A stretch of 64,000 bases of DNA from Phycisphaeraceae bacterium (GTDB lineage: Bacteria; Planctomycetota; Phycisphaerae; Phycisphaerales; SM1A02), in assembly GCA_019636755.1 (NCBI GenBank), contig JAHBWZ010000002.1:496001-560000 (forward strand), written 5' to 3'. Shown piece by piece: positions 19,001 through 26,740 of this stretch (position 1 is its first letter; every line of letters starts with the position of its first letter). Under the pieces are notes generated by a model. It was not told where the DNA came from. It made no database searches and saw only the letters and a program-made list of their open reading frames with translations. The translations under genes were made by a program, and so were the position numbers.

Positions 19001-19344
19001 GACGCCGCAAGCTGCCGGGCGACCCGCTCGATGTTCAGCCCGCCGTCCGCGCGCTGCTCCAGGACGACGACGGGTGAATCCATCTCCACGCGCGACAGTC
19101 CCAGCCCGCGCGTGAGCAGAAGCCGGACCACGCCGCGGTGGCGGAGCGTGATCTCGCCGACCTCGAGGAATGAACCGCTCTCCAGCGGCAACCGCACCGA
19201 GAGCCCGTGGACGCGCGTCTCTCCGCCCCAGTCGGACCGCAGGGCATCGATGGAGATGACGAGCCCGGTCTCCTGCGACAGGCGATCCACGATCATCCGG
19301 CGCGGCAGGTCGCTGCGCAGGACGAGATGTACCGCGATCACCAT
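16015..19344 (-). CDS. AsmA/TamB-like large envelope protein
   Basis: The protein is 1109 residues from ATG 19344. It consists of repetitive beta-rich sequence typical of AsmA/TamB/YhdP-type lipid-transport bridges, with a conserved C-terminal section (GNPVSLDRLFGQGRAHLRA, and LPGFEQLYRLVRLDF). Such proteins need an N-terminal membrane anchor. The ATG would give only a short one (VIAVHLVL). The same frame is open upstream to the stop of the preceding gene at 19405 and encodes RRLLFILLGLIVLAALA, a full TM segment, but contains no ATG, GTG or TTG. Initiation at ATC 19398 or ATT/CTG just after it is therefore likely. It sits 6 bases after the DUF6655-like gene stop if ATC is used, implying an operon. 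Confidence 0.8.
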   Translation of the reverse strand: MVIAVHLVLRSDLPRRMIVDRLSQETGLVISIDALRSDWGGETRVHGLSVRLPLESGSFLEVGEITLRHRGVVRLLLTRGLGLSRVEMDSPVVVLEQRADGGLNIERVARQLAASPIGRSGAGDGSMALPHVHIRNASLRVTRHGAAPQVHAPIGFSGEPVDAGAWSFMVDWPAIRRLEGRLAPQAPWRHDVQFDLAGIEALLRDWIEDLPGPVHLRGRWHGALEDGALAGHLMLEQADAGGVSLTGDADLRMARSALILHPRGLRLVVADSGMPAVTIDGGRIATDGRSVSVSRAVVQGGTVVAHVSIDHALESAAGTFDVAWRGADTASGVAHAGEVRGEISLPALGRKTIRAHISGSAADRLGSVAGDLDLELAGRTFGALEGRLLARRLEVRHEHGSLALDGLDLGLAAAWPELSVARVSLPGAPVSGRAVVHAQTRAWSASFRADGWEIGALHPDLPAGPLHTAVVARGDRAEVRFERVTVSQGDIRLTGTGVYRMDGADDPLTFESEIRTALRPTDAMPVAGRAQLTVRGTGRVHPIGIELDGAVTWQDLVVVDRPVPPAEIAWSGHLAADALQVRTPRLDLFGGHWSAEGHYERTSGTIRARARSGNSSLARLLEVAQVPLAMQGSVAAEVEIDLPGLDLERLRVEGAWSAEAVSGPAVARAEAEGRVRIDGRRVVLDGMRVTQDDGTLEGEARLRLDAPHEITVVLRADRWAVAHADTGVTGHVDGSAALAVDLRGPGATGSLDLSGALAVGEASIGSFQVRGAMEGRTIVLPTIVLDGPIGHVHGDARLVLSQSAWMESHVHLAWRDVDLASIPLSLPITHAPVGRSEGSLRIARATDPRASEPMAITVETGTREGAFGPVAFDRLGLTGSVGLSRLVVDRAVLHAADGTVTLWGRLTRHGDEPSFHAHVQFDDVDLDQVAGLFSLSGDPVPGRVSGSIALGGNPVSLDRLFGQGRAHLRASELVGLPGFEQLYRLVRLDFSRDEPSGEGDAEIRIEGGSVEISRLTYFNRGTDIVARLSIEAFREGASSAISGVAVAAVRPLRDMRIPILARLDRLLSAVQSSASSIRIHGTLAEPAVEVIPFAEVGGAIRRILTGSAG

Positions 19345-19404
19345 CGCCAGCGCGGCGAGGACGATGAGTCCCAGGAGAATGAACAGGAGACGGCGGATCC
19401 TCGA

Positions 19405-20010
19405 TTACTCCGGCGCGTCCGTCGGCGCGATGTCACCGATGGTCCGGCGGCCGAGTCCGAAGATCCACCAGTCCTCGCGCGTCGTCCGCCCGATGGCCGG
19501 TCCGGACGCCATCACCACCTCACCGGTGTCCTTCCAGTACGCGATGAACGCCACGCTGGCCAGGCCCAGCTGGTGCTGGTTCTTGATCAGTGCAATCTCC
19601 GGCGTCGCCAGCGGCGTGCGCGCCGCGATCCCGTCGGAATCCCCGGCGCCGAACACCAGGGAAGGAACGCCCAGCAGGAAGTCCGACCGGTCGATGCCCA
19701 CACCACCGCTGCGGACCTCCAGCACGATCTGCGCATCCTCTCGCTTCGGGAGGAGCTGGGCACCGTTCATGAGCAGCCGGGCACGGAGTTCACCGAGCAC
19801 GAACGCGGACTCCGACGCGGCGAAGTACTGGCTGTCGACGAACACGGTCCGGCCGCGGAGCCCCTCGACCGACAACTGCTCGACAGCGCGCTGCGCGGCG
19901 GTGGAGAGCATGAACTGCTCCGTCGCGGTCCGGGCCGGATCCGTGGTCCGGATGGTCGCCGTGCACGCCGGCTGCAGCGCGCAGAGGAGCACGAGCAGCA
20001 CCGCCATCAT
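19405..20010 (-). CDS. Probable exported DUF6655-like protein
   Basis: From ATG 20010 the protein has 201 residues, with a signal sequence MMAVLLVLLCALQPAC ending in a cysteine that could be lipidated, though QPAC is not a canonical lipobox. The stretch TIRTTDPARTATEQFMLSTA after it resembles planctomycete DUF6655 proteins as I remember them. GCGGGG precedes ATG 20010; an ATG at 20085 would add an unlikely N-terminus. It ends 6-61 bases before the AsmA-like gene, depending on that gene's start, and probably shares its transcript. The function is unknown. Confidence 0.68.
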   Translation of the reverse strand: MMAVLLVLLCALQPACTATIRTTDPARTATEQFMLSTAAQRAVEQLSVEGLRGRTVFVDSQYFAASESAFVLGELRARLLMNGAQLLPKREDAQIVLEVRSGGVGIDRSDFLLGVPSLVFGAGDSDGIAARTPLATPEIALIKNQHQLGLASVAFIAYWKDTGEVVMASGPAIGRTTREDWWIFGLGRRTIGDIAPTDAPE

Positions 20011-20185
20011 CGGCACCCCGCGGGTGGCGCGGCATGCCCGGTCCACGGACCCCGGGGCAAGGCTGTCGGGTGCGGGCGCAGACATGGGCGGGCATGGTAG
20101 CCCATCACGCCGAGGCGACGGAATCATGGACCCATGCTGTCGCGCGACCGCGGCCGTTCAGCGCGCGATCGCCGCCGGCACCCGA

Positions 20186-20851
20186 TCAGGGAGCGCCGGT
20201 CCGCGCGAAGAGCGCGCGCAACCGGCGGACCGGCGGTGACTCGTCGTCAAGGAACACCGAGACGTCATCGACGGGCCGCAGACCATGGCGTTCCAGGAGG
20301 GATCGGACCTCATCCGTCGTCAACGGCCAGGGCGGTCCCTGGTCCGTGGTCACCGGCTCATGGCTGTGCCGCGCAATGAGCAGCAGGTGACCGCGCTGTC
20401 CGACCAGCGACGCGATGCCGCGCGCCGCCTCCGGCCGCGCGTCGATGTCGATCGCCTGGAGCGTGTTGATCTCGACGACGAGATCGAACCGCCGCTGCCA
20501 GCGACCCGGAAGCGAGAAGAGATCGGCGACGTGATACCGATCGCTGTGCCCGGCATCCAGGCGCTGGGCCCAGTGGATCGCCGTCGCACTGCAGTCGAAC
20601 GCGGTGACGTCGAAGCCGCGGCGGATGAGTTCACGGGCATCGCTGCCCAGTCCGCAGCCCACGACGGCAACGCGGGCGCCGCACCGGACGATGGACGGGG
20701 CGACCGCGTTGAGCCAGTTGACCAGCGACGGACTCGCCCGCCCGTCCTCCCAGGGGACCAGGGCAGCGTCACCCGCGGCATCGCGGTAGATGGACTCGAA
20801 GTACAGGGGATCGCGCGTCAGCAGCGCCGGCCCGGATGCGGTGAGGGCCAT
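20186..20851 (-). CDS. Class I SAM-dependent methyltransferase (TPMT-like)
   Basis: The 221-residue protein has a Rossmann methyltransferase core: motif I VAVVGCGLGSDARELIRRG (about residues 60-78), acidic loop FDVTAFDCSATAIHWAQ, and motif IV-like FDLVVEINTLQAID. The PLYFESIYRDA N-terminal pattern recalls thiopurine-methyltransferase-like enzymes. An excellent Shine-Dalgarno GGAAGGAGG precedes ATG 20851, although the frame is open to 21292. The substrate is unknown. Confidence 0.82.
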   Translation of the reverse strand: MALTASGPALLTRDPLYFESIYRDAAGDAALVPWEDGRASPSLVNWLNAVAPSIVRCGARVAVVGCGLGSDARELIRRGFDVTAFDCSATAIHWAQRLDAGHSDRYHVADLFSLPGRWQRRFDLVVEINTLQAIDIDARPEAARGIASLVGQRGHLLLIARHSHEPVTTDQGPPWPLTTDEVRSLLERHGLRPVDDVSVFLDDESPPVRRLRALFARTGAP

Positions 20852-20942
20852 GCGGCGCCTCCTTCCAGTCGGGGAAGTCCGACCAGGCCGCCAGTCTACC
20901 GACCCGCCGCCGCACCTGTCCAGAGTGGCCTGCGCATGGGAC

Positions 20943-21015
20943 CCACGCCGAAGGGGGCTGCGGCACCCCTGAACCCCCTGGCGAAGGTGCGCCTCCGGCC
21001 ACCAGCGGCGTGCGT
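20943..21015 (-). repeat. Family B repeat upstream of RHS copy 1
   Basis: On the minus strand the sequence carries the G-rich arm, a GGGGTGCCGCAGCCCCC stem-like centre and the CGCACGC-type flank CGCTGGTGGCCGGAGGCGC. It aligns with 29941-30015 upstream of RHS copy 4, and similarity extends on towards both RHS start codons. The gap 20852-21203 contains no other gene. Confidence 0.7.
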
Positions 21016-21186
21016 GGCGGCCGCCCGTTGAGCACCGGCGCTTGACATCGCTCTCGCCGCGACGCTCTTCCCGGCGATCGAACATCATCGCGTGCGGCCG
21101 ACCACGCCCTGACTGGACGGCGCGATCGCAACGGACGGCCAGCCCGCAAGCACCTGTCTCCCGTCCGCCCACCCCAACCGATCCGG

Positions 21187-21192
21187 TACGCT
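21187..21192 (+). promoter_or_regulatory. Minus-10-like element of RHS copy 1
   Basis: TACGCT ends exactly 11 bases before ATG 21204, within a block GATCCGGTACGCTCTCCCGC shared by the RHS copies. No Shine-Dalgarno sequence fits, so a very short or absent leader is likely. Confidence 0.5.
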
Positions 21193-21203
21193 CTCCCGCG
21201 CCC

Positions 21204-23141
21204 ATGCCCCTGCGTCGCGCCATCCACGTGATGATCGTCGCACTGCTGGCGCTCGTCGCGTCAGGCATGCTGAGCACGCCCGCGCATGGCACCCTGGTCC
21301 GCGTGGACTACCGGGCGCCCGTGGTGCGTATGGACCGGGCCGTGTACGGCAATACCGGCGCCGGGACGTTCGGATCGTCCCCGACGTCAGAAGCCACGAT
21401 CTACCCGGGACTCGATCGATTCGGAAGGCCCGTCTCGCATCTCTGGATCCGGGATCGGGGCGGATCGGGGCTCTTCACCACGGCAGAGTCCGTCTATGAC
21501 CGTGACCAGTGGGATGCGTGGAATCGTCTGGTCGCCGTCACGTCCGCCGTGGACCAGGGCGCGCCGGTCGCGCGCTCGCGTTCGGTCTACGACGCGCACC
21601 ATCATCGCATCACGCATGACGCCGACACGACCGGGAATGGCGCGATCGACACGCGCCGGGAGGTCTACTACGACGAGTCCTGGCGTGCGGTCCAGGTTCT
21701 TCTCCGGGCGTATGACACCGGTACGTCGTCGTGGGCGGACCCGCACGAACAGGAAGACCTGTTCTGGGGCGCGCGCGGGCCGAACGACCTTGTGCACCGC
21801 ACCGTTCTGGACATCGACGATCCCGGGGAACCGGTGCGCACGAAGGAGCGGTGGGTCATCACCGACCTCCAGTTCTCCGTCATGGCAGTGGTGGACCAGG
21901 CCGGCGCGATCGTTGAGCGCGTGTCCTACGGGCCATACGGCGACCCGCGGCACCACCCACACGCGGACCTGAACGGCGATGGCGCGGTCACGTTCGCTGA
22001 CTCCCTGCTGCTCCAGGGGAACTGGGGCAACCCGGGCCTGGGCGATCTCAACCAGGACGGCACGGTCGATTTCTCCGATCAGTTGATCCTCACCGGCTCG
22101 TACGCGTCGGCGCTGCCGCGCGGCCTGGGCCTGTCGACAGACGGGAACGTGATCGGGTTCACGGGTCACGTGTTCGACGCAGAGACCGGCCTGCTGCTCG
22201 CGCGCCTGCGCGTGCATGACGCGGTGGTGCTGGGCCGGTGGCTGTCGCGCGACCCGGCAGGCTTCGTGGACGGGATGAACCTGTACGTGTACGTGCGGGG
22301 GAATCCGCTGGTGTGGTGGGATCCGCTGGGGATGTGGAGTCTGAGCGGGTGGATTCAGGAAGCGTCGTACTTCATCCGCGGCATGGGAATGGTGGTGTCG
22401 GATGCCATCCAGGATCGCGTCTCAGCGATATGCGATGATCCGGCAGGGTTCCTTGAGTCATTTACACTGCGCGCTCAGGGTGAAGCGATCGGGAAAGACC
22501 TGATCGCGCGGTGGGAGCGGGCTCGGAAGATCACTGAGCAGGATGCGGCCCTGTTCATTGCTCCGGATACGACATGGAGCTTTGTGCTGAACCTCGGCGC
22601 AGAACTCACGCCCGCGGGCAGAGCTGCTGAAGGGCTCGCTGGCTTTGATCGCGACAGCCAGGACGTCATCGACGATTCGTTGGTGCGTGCGGGGATGGTA
22701 TCGTCGGCTGTCGGCGAAAGTCTTTCGATGGTAGCCGGCGGTAGCGGCGTGGCTGGACAGGCGAGCCGGATGACTAGAAAGTCAGTGCCCACGCCGCATG
22801 GAACGGCGATTCAGGCCAACACACCCGCAGCACATGCGGCTCTTCGAGATGTTCGAAGTGGAGAGACAGTTTACCGTCAAGGATCATTCGGAGTTCAGAA
22901 TACTGCAGATGCGCAGTTCTGGTCTCTTCAGAATCCGGCATCGACAATGGACTTTGCCAGCCAAATGGGGATGTTCGGCGGAGCATCGCGCCCGGATTGG
23001 ATCATGGGAGGTCAAGTATCTCGCAGATCCGCCGTGGTTACGCGCCCTGCGCCCAGAATCGGTTCAAATGTCGGAGGGAATATGGAAGCGGTTGTTCCGC
23101 CAGGTGGAGTCCAGATTCTCTGGTTTCACATGCCCGATTAG
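21204..23141 (+). CDS. Secreted RHS-core polymorphic toxin with EF-hand loops, full-length (cassette 1)
   Basis: The 645-residue protein has a signal peptide (MPLRRAIHVMIVALLALVAS, cleaved near AHG) and an RHS-repeat region (about 30-250) ending in the typical DQAGAIVERVSYGPYGDPR. Two EF-hand/dockerin-like loops follow, ADLNGDGAVTFADSLLLQ and GDLNQDGTVDFSDQLIL (about 254-300). The RHS-associated core is at about 318-378 (DAETGLLLARLRVHDAVVLG; RDPAGFVDGMNLYVYVRGNP). After WWDPLGMW the sequence is cassette-specific and less GC-rich. The final 100 residues (VYRQGSFG, QFWSLQNP, GGNMEAVVPP, WFHMPD) look like a compact toxin. A YR...FWS...E order would suit an ADP-ribosyltransferase-like fold, but this is a guess. 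The 23153 gene follows as candidate immunity gene. Confidence 0.85.
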   Translation: MPLRRAIHVMIVALLALVASGMLSTPAHGTLVRVDYRAPVVRMDRAVYGNTGAGTFGSSPTSEATIYPGLDRFGRPVSHLWIRDRGGSGLFTTAESVYDRDQWDAWNRLVAVTSAVDQGAPVARSRSVYDAHHHRITHDADTTGNGAIDTRREVYYDESWRAVQVLLRAYDTGTSSWADPHEQEDLFWGARGPNDLVHRTVLDIDDPGEPVRTKERWVITDLQFSVMAVVDQAGAIVERVSYGPYGDPRHHPHADLNGDGAVTFADSLLLQGNWGNPGLGDLNQDGTVDFSDQLILTGSYASALPRGLGLSTDGNVIGFTGHVFDAETGLLLARLRVHDAVVLGRWLSRDPAGFVDGMNLYVYVRGNPLVWWDPLGMWSLSGWIQEASYFIRGMGMVVSDAIQDRVSAICDDPAGFLESFTLRAQGEAIGKDLIARWERARKITEQDAALFIAPDTTWSFVLNLGAELTPAGRAAEGLAGFDRDSQDVIDDSLVRAGMVSSAVGESLSMVAGGSGVAGQASRMTRKSVPTPHGTAIQANTPAAHAALRDVRSGETVYRQGSFGVQNTADAQFWSLQNPASTMDFASQMGMFGGASRPDWIMGGQVSRRSAVVTRPAPRIGSNVGGNMEAVVPPGGVQILWFHMPD

Positions 23142-23152
23142 AGCATAGATGG

Positions 23153-23425
23153 ATGAATCCGTATACACTCAGAAACAATGACGATCTCTTAGACTATCTG
23201 GTGCGGACAGCCAGAGTCCTTGTTGACAGTGGCCATGGCGCATTGGCTCAGAGAGTGGAGCGCGCCGCACTCTTTGCGAATGGATCGCCGTCCGAGTTCT
23301 TGCATGAAGCGCAGAGTGCGCTTAGGAGTCTGGGTATTGCCAAGCCGAGTGGTTTGGATCTCTCTGAACTGCGATCAGTGGTCGATCAGATTGAAGTGGC
23401 CTTTCGCAGTATCGGAGGAGCATGA
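23153..23425 (+). CDS. Candidate immunity protein of cassette 1
   Basis: A 90-residue acidic helical protein begins at ATG 23153, 12 bases after the toxin stop (MNPYTLRNNDDLLDYLVRTA at the N-terminus). It is less GC-rich than the chromosome. Position directly behind the variable tip is the basis for calling it immunity. I do not recognise the family. Confidence 0.65.
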   Translation: MNPYTLRNNDDLLDYLVRTARVLVDSGHGALAQRVERAALFANGSPSEFLHEAQSALRSLGIAKPSGLDLSELRSVVDQIEVAFRSIGGA

Positions 23426-23637
23426 AACTCACCTATCGACTGAAAGAGCAACATCACGTCGATAGACTTGCGCCGCTGTCCGCGCGCCCGGGGACCCCTC
23501 CGTGTCAATATGACCGAGGCCCCCCGATTGTGTCCCTCACCCACGTCGACGGCGACGAGATGCTCTCCCAGGACGACGACCCTGACCCGTCAGGAGCCTG
23601 CGTGTGAGGGACAGCTGTCAACCAATCCCAACCCTTA
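23426..23637 (+). other. Remnant sequence between cassette 1 and IS630
   Basis: A short frame starts at ATG 23422, overlapping the immunity stop as ATGA, and reads MKLTYRLKEQHHVDRLAPLS before turning into unconvincing sequence (61 codons). Part of it (about 23441-23495, AGAGCAACATCACGTC onward) recurs at about 24815-24866, just after the IS. The stretch is probably a broken cassette end. Confidence 0.4.
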
Positions 23638-23737
23638 TACGGCTCCCAGATGACCCTCGCGCGCCGTTCGGCGCCTGTTAGGGTTGCGCGATTGCGCGCG
23701 GTCGTGCATGATGTGGACCCTATCGGCAGGAGGCCAT

Positions 23738-24238
23738 ATGAACGTGCACGAACGGAGTCGCGGTGATCGTCAGAAGCTCGGTCGAAGTATCAGGGCCGAG
23801 CGGGACGCCATGCAGCGCGACCGCCTGCGCGCGGTCGCACTCGCGATCGACGGTCGCGAGACGCTCGACATTGCCGAGACGCTCGGCCGAAGCCGGGCCT
23901 TCGTCCAGAGGTGGGCGTACGCGTATCGCGACGGCGGCCTCAAGGCCATTCGCGGCGGGACCGCCCCGGGACGCGCGCGATTCCTCACGCCCGAGCAGGA
24001 GGCGCGGTTCATCTCGCGCGTTCGATGCGGCGCGACGCCCGAGGACGGCGTGTCTGCGCTGCGAGGGCCGCAGCTGCGCCACATCCTCGAGAAGGAGTTC
24101 GGAGTCGCTCACTCGCTGAACGCCGTGTACAACATCCTCGCACGCAACGGCTTCTCGTGTCAGCAGCCGCGGCCACGGCATCCGAAGCAGGATCCGGCCG
24201 ACGTCAGGCGGTTCAAGCGAAGCGCCCCCCTTTTCTGA
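23738..24238 (+). CDS. IS630 transposase, N-terminal part (orfA)
   Basis: This 166-residue helix-turn-helix part begins at ATG 23738 behind GGCAGGAGGCC, a strong ribosome site. It includes ALAIDGRETLDIAETLGRSR (DNA-binding helices) and YNILARNGFSCQQPRPR. The frame ends at a TGA right after the run CCCCCCTTTT (24225-24235). The catalytic half continues in the minus-1 frame, so slippage on this run would yield the full transposase. Confidence 0.85.
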   Translation: MNVHERSRGDRQKLGRSIRAERDAMQRDRLRAVALAIDGRETLDIAETLGRSRAFVQRWAYAYRDGGLKAIRGGTAPGRARFLTPEQEARFISRVRCGATPEDGVSALRGPQLRHILEKEFGVAHSLNAVYNILARNGFSCQQPRPRHPKQDPADVRRFKRSAPLF

Positions 24239-24243
24239 AGCGC

Positions 24244-24789
24244 ATGCAGGATGCCCGGCCGCGGACGCGTCTCCGCGTCCTCTTCCAGGACGAAGCGCGA
24301 TTCGGCCAGCAGGGCACCCTCACCACGGTGTGGGCGCCCGCGGGATCACGCCCGACCGTGATCAGGCAGAACGGACGCCGCTCCATCTGGGTATTCGCGG
24401 CGGTGGAGCCAGCGAGCGGATGGTCGATGGCGATGGTCGCCCGCCACGCGAACACGGAGTCGATGCAGACGTTCCTCGACCGCACCGCGTCGCACATCAG
24501 GCCGCGCGAGCACGCGGTGATGATCCTGGACGGAGCAGGATGGCATTGCTCGAAGGAACTCCGCTGGCCGAAACGGATCACGCCCCTGTTCCTGCCGCCG
24601 TACTCGCCGGAGCTGAATCCCGTCGAACGGCTCTGGCTGTGGTTCCGCAACAACGACTGGAGCAACCGCGTATTCGAGGATGAGGAAGCCTTGATCGCAG
24701 CCGCACGCGAGAGCCATCGCCGCCTGACGCGAGCGAGGGTGCGCTCCGTCTGCCGAGCTTCATGGATCACGCCTGAGGAGCATCTGTGA
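24244..24789 (+). CDS. IS630 transposase, catalytic DDE part (orfB)
   Basis: This frame is open well upstream of 24244 and joins orfA in the minus-1 direction at the C6T4 run. It carries the DDE triad: RVLFQDEARFGQQG (first Asp), AVMILDGAGWHCSKELRW (second Asp) and LPPYSPELNPVERLWLW (Glu). ATG 24244 is the first in-frame start after the slip site, but production as a fusion with orfA is more likely. The stop lies 6 bases before the right inverted repeat ends. Confidence 0.87.
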   Translation: MQDARPRTRLRVLFQDEARFGQQGTLTTVWAPAGSRPTVIRQNGRRSIWVFAAVEPASGWSMAMVARHANTESMQTFLDRTASHIRPREHAVMILDGAGWHCSKELRWPKRITPLFLPPYSPELNPVERLWLWFRNNDWSNRVFEDEEALIAAARESHRRLTRARVRSVCRASWITPEEHL

Positions 24790-24912
24790 GCCGTATTACA
24801 AGGTTCCTGAACGATAGAGCAACATCCCGTCTGTGAATCTGCGCCGCTGCCTGCTCGCCCGGGGACTCCATCGCCGCCCCAGTCCCCCGTTCGCCCACCC
24901 TGTCCGATCCGG

Positions 24913-24918
24913 TACGCT
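24913..24918 (+). promoter_or_regulatory. Minus-10-like element of RHS copy 2
   Basis: TACGCT lies 11 bases before ATG 24930, in the same GATCCGGTACGCTCTCCCGC block as copy 1. Confidence 0.5.
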
Positions 24919-24929
24919 CTCCCGCGCCC

Positions 24930-26228
24930 ATGCCCCTGCGCCGCGCCATCCACGTGATGATCGTCGCACTGCTGGCGCTCGTCGCGTCAGGCATGCTGAC
25001 CACGCCCGCGCATGGCACCCTGGTCCGCGGGCCGCATGACCACCATCACACCGCCAGCGCGGTCACGTTCGCTGACTCCCTGCTGCTCCAGGGGAACTGG
25101 GGCCACCCGGGCCTGGGCGATCTCAACCAGGACGGCACGGTCGATTTCTCGGATCAGCTGATCCTCTCCGGCTCGTACGCGTCGGCGCTGCCGCGCGGCC
25201 TTGGCCTGTCGACGGACGGGAACGTGATCGGGTTCACAGGTCACGTGTTCGACGCGGAGACCGGCCTGCTGCTCGCGCGCCTGCGCGTGCATGACGCGGT
25301 GGTGCTGGGCCGGTGGCTCTCGCGCGACCCGGCGGGCTTCGTGGACGGGATGAACCTGTACGTGTACGTGCGGGGGAATCCGCTGGTGTGGTGGGATCCG
25401 CTGGGGGTGTGGAGTCTGAGCGGATGGTGGCGTGACCTGCGTGAGGGCGCCGCCGCGCTCATCAGCGGTGACGCCGGGGTCAGCGCATGGCAGGCGAACG
25501 ACCAGGCGATGCTGGAGCGTCACCGTGCACTGGCGCAATCGGATGACCCGGTCGTGCGTGCGGCCTCGGAACGGATGGCCGGAAGCCTTGAGCGGGGAAT
25601 CGATGAGACCTCCAGAGCGGTCACGGACTTCCACCAGGCGCGGGCCGAGGCTGCCGTGGCGATTGCGACGGCCCCGGTGGGCGGAACCGCCGCGCTGGCG
25701 ATCGGAGTGGCGCATGGGTGCGTGAACGCGGCGATCGATGTGTCGCAGGGGCAGTATGCGAACGCGGTGATGGGCGTGGTGCCGGGGGCAGGCGGCGCGG
25801 CAGTGAGCCGGATCATGAGCCGGGCGGGTCCCGGTGCACTGGGCGCGTTGGCTCGACCGGTTGCGCGGCAGGCGGATGAGGTGGCGGGTGCGGGAAGAGG
25901 GGTACAGCCGTTTCAAGTCGGGCGGTATGGCGACCTCCAAGCTGCGTCGCGAGTCGGTGATGATCTGGCGCTGCATCACGCTGGTCAGCAGCACCCGATG
26001 CGGCAGATCATCCCCGGGTACAATCCTCATACGGCTCCAGTGATGTCGCTCCCGACTGCACAGCATCGCCGGATACCAAATCTCTCAGGACCCTATGGAG
26101 GCACTGCGCGTGACCTTCTTGCTCGGGACATTCGTAACATGCGTGCTTACACCGATGCTCCAAACAGCGGGCTCCGAGAGCTGATTGAACTCAACAGGCA
26201 GATGTATCCAGGTGCATTCGCAAAATGA
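24930..26228 (+). CDS. Secreted short RHS-core toxin, HNH-like tip (cassette 2)
   Basis: The 432-residue protein has the same signal peptide as cassette 1, but after GTLVR it jumps to GPHDHHHTASAVTFADS. The RHS repeats and the calcium ligands of the first EF-hand loop are missing. The second loop (GDLNQDGTVDFSDQLIL) and the RHS core up to WWDPLGVW are kept nearly unchanged. A pre-tip helical/Ala-rich region follows. The last about 90 residues (LALHHAGQQHPMRQIIPGYN, then PTAQHRRIPNLSGPYGGTA and LNRQMYPG) have the His/Asn pattern of LHH/HNH-type nuclease toxins. Its stop overlaps the 26225 gene (ATGA). Confidence 0.82.
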   Translation: MPLRRAIHVMIVALLALVASGMLTTPAHGTLVRGPHDHHHTASAVTFADSLLLQGNWGHPGLGDLNQDGTVDFSDQLILSGSYASALPRGLGLSTDGNVIGFTGHVFDAETGLLLARLRVHDAVVLGRWLSRDPAGFVDGMNLYVYVRGNPLVWWDPLGVWSLSGWWRDLREGAAALISGDAGVSAWQANDQAMLERHRALAQSDDPVVRAASERMAGSLERGIDETSRAVTDFHQARAEAAVAIATAPVGGTAALAIGVAHGCVNAAIDVSQGQYANAVMGVVPGAGGAAVSRIMSRAGPGALGALARPVARQADEVAGAGRGVQPFQVGRYGDLQAASRVGDDLALHHAGQQHPMRQIIPGYNPHTAPVMSLPTAQHRRIPNLSGPYGGTARDLLARDIRNMRAYTDAPNSGLRELIELNRQMYPGAFAK

Positions 26229-26578
26229 ACTCTCACGACTTTGTCCGTGCTATCACGACCGTTGTTTACAGCGCAGCCGTCAAGGGTACGCTGGATGTCA
26301 TTGAGAGTCCTCCCGGGCGGCGTCCCGATCCCCGATTGGTGGAGCTCAGCCAGTGGTTCCACAGTTTGAGTTCGGAAGGCCGAATGGCCATTGTCGAGAT
26401 CGTCGAGTTGGCGGCGAATCAGGCAACGTACAACTTTCTCTTGGTTCTTGACGGACTCCTGACTCTAGAGCCTATCGGGGCAAAAGGAAACCTCGAGCTG
26501 TTTCATGTGCAGGGAGGCGCTCGCAATCAAGTGAACAGCATGGACGGTGAGCAGCTGAGTACTCTGTTTAAACTATGA
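26225..26578 (+). CDS. Candidate immunity protein of cassette 2
   Basis: A 117-residue protein (MNSHDFVRAITTVVYSAAVK at the start; FLLVLDGLLTLEP near the end) begins in an ATGA overlap with the toxin stop, implying coupled translation. It is soluble and less GC-rich than the RHS core. The immunity role is inferred from position. Confidence 0.72.
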   Translation: MNSHDFVRAITTVVYSAAVKGTLDVIESPPGRRPDPRLVELSQWFHSLSSEGRMAIVEIVELAANQATYNFLLVLDGLLTLEPIGAKGNLELFHVQGGARNQVNSMDGEQLSTLFKL

Positions 26579-26723
26579 AGATCGCTCGCAACGGTGACAC
26601 TGTCCGTGGACAGAGGAATGACAAACGACCAGCCGGTGGAGTTCATTCACACAGTTCTGCACTCCTCTGGAGCGCAGTTGCCGCGCCCAGTCCACAGTCA
26701 ACCAGCGATGGTCCCCAATCCTG

Positions 26724-26729
26724 TATGCT
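26724..26729 (+). promoter_or_regulatory. Minus-10-like element of RHS copy 3
   Basis: TATGCT, closest of the four to the sigma-70 consensus, again ends exactly 11 bases before the ATG (26741). The surrounding block is partly diverged, so hexamer and spacing are what has been kept. Confidence 0.55.
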
Positions 26730-26740
26730 TTCCAGCGCAC

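Larger units (their letters stand above)
23638..24795 (+). mobile_element. IS630-family insertion sequence
   Basis: About 1.16 kb is bounded by imperfect inverted repeats TACGGCTCCCAGATGACC (left) and TACGGCTCACAGATGCTCC (right, minus strand). The ends lie at TA dinucleotides, as expected for IS630. It carries a two-frame transposase. It is inserted between toxin cassettes 1 and 2, in the same direction. Confidence 0.88.
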
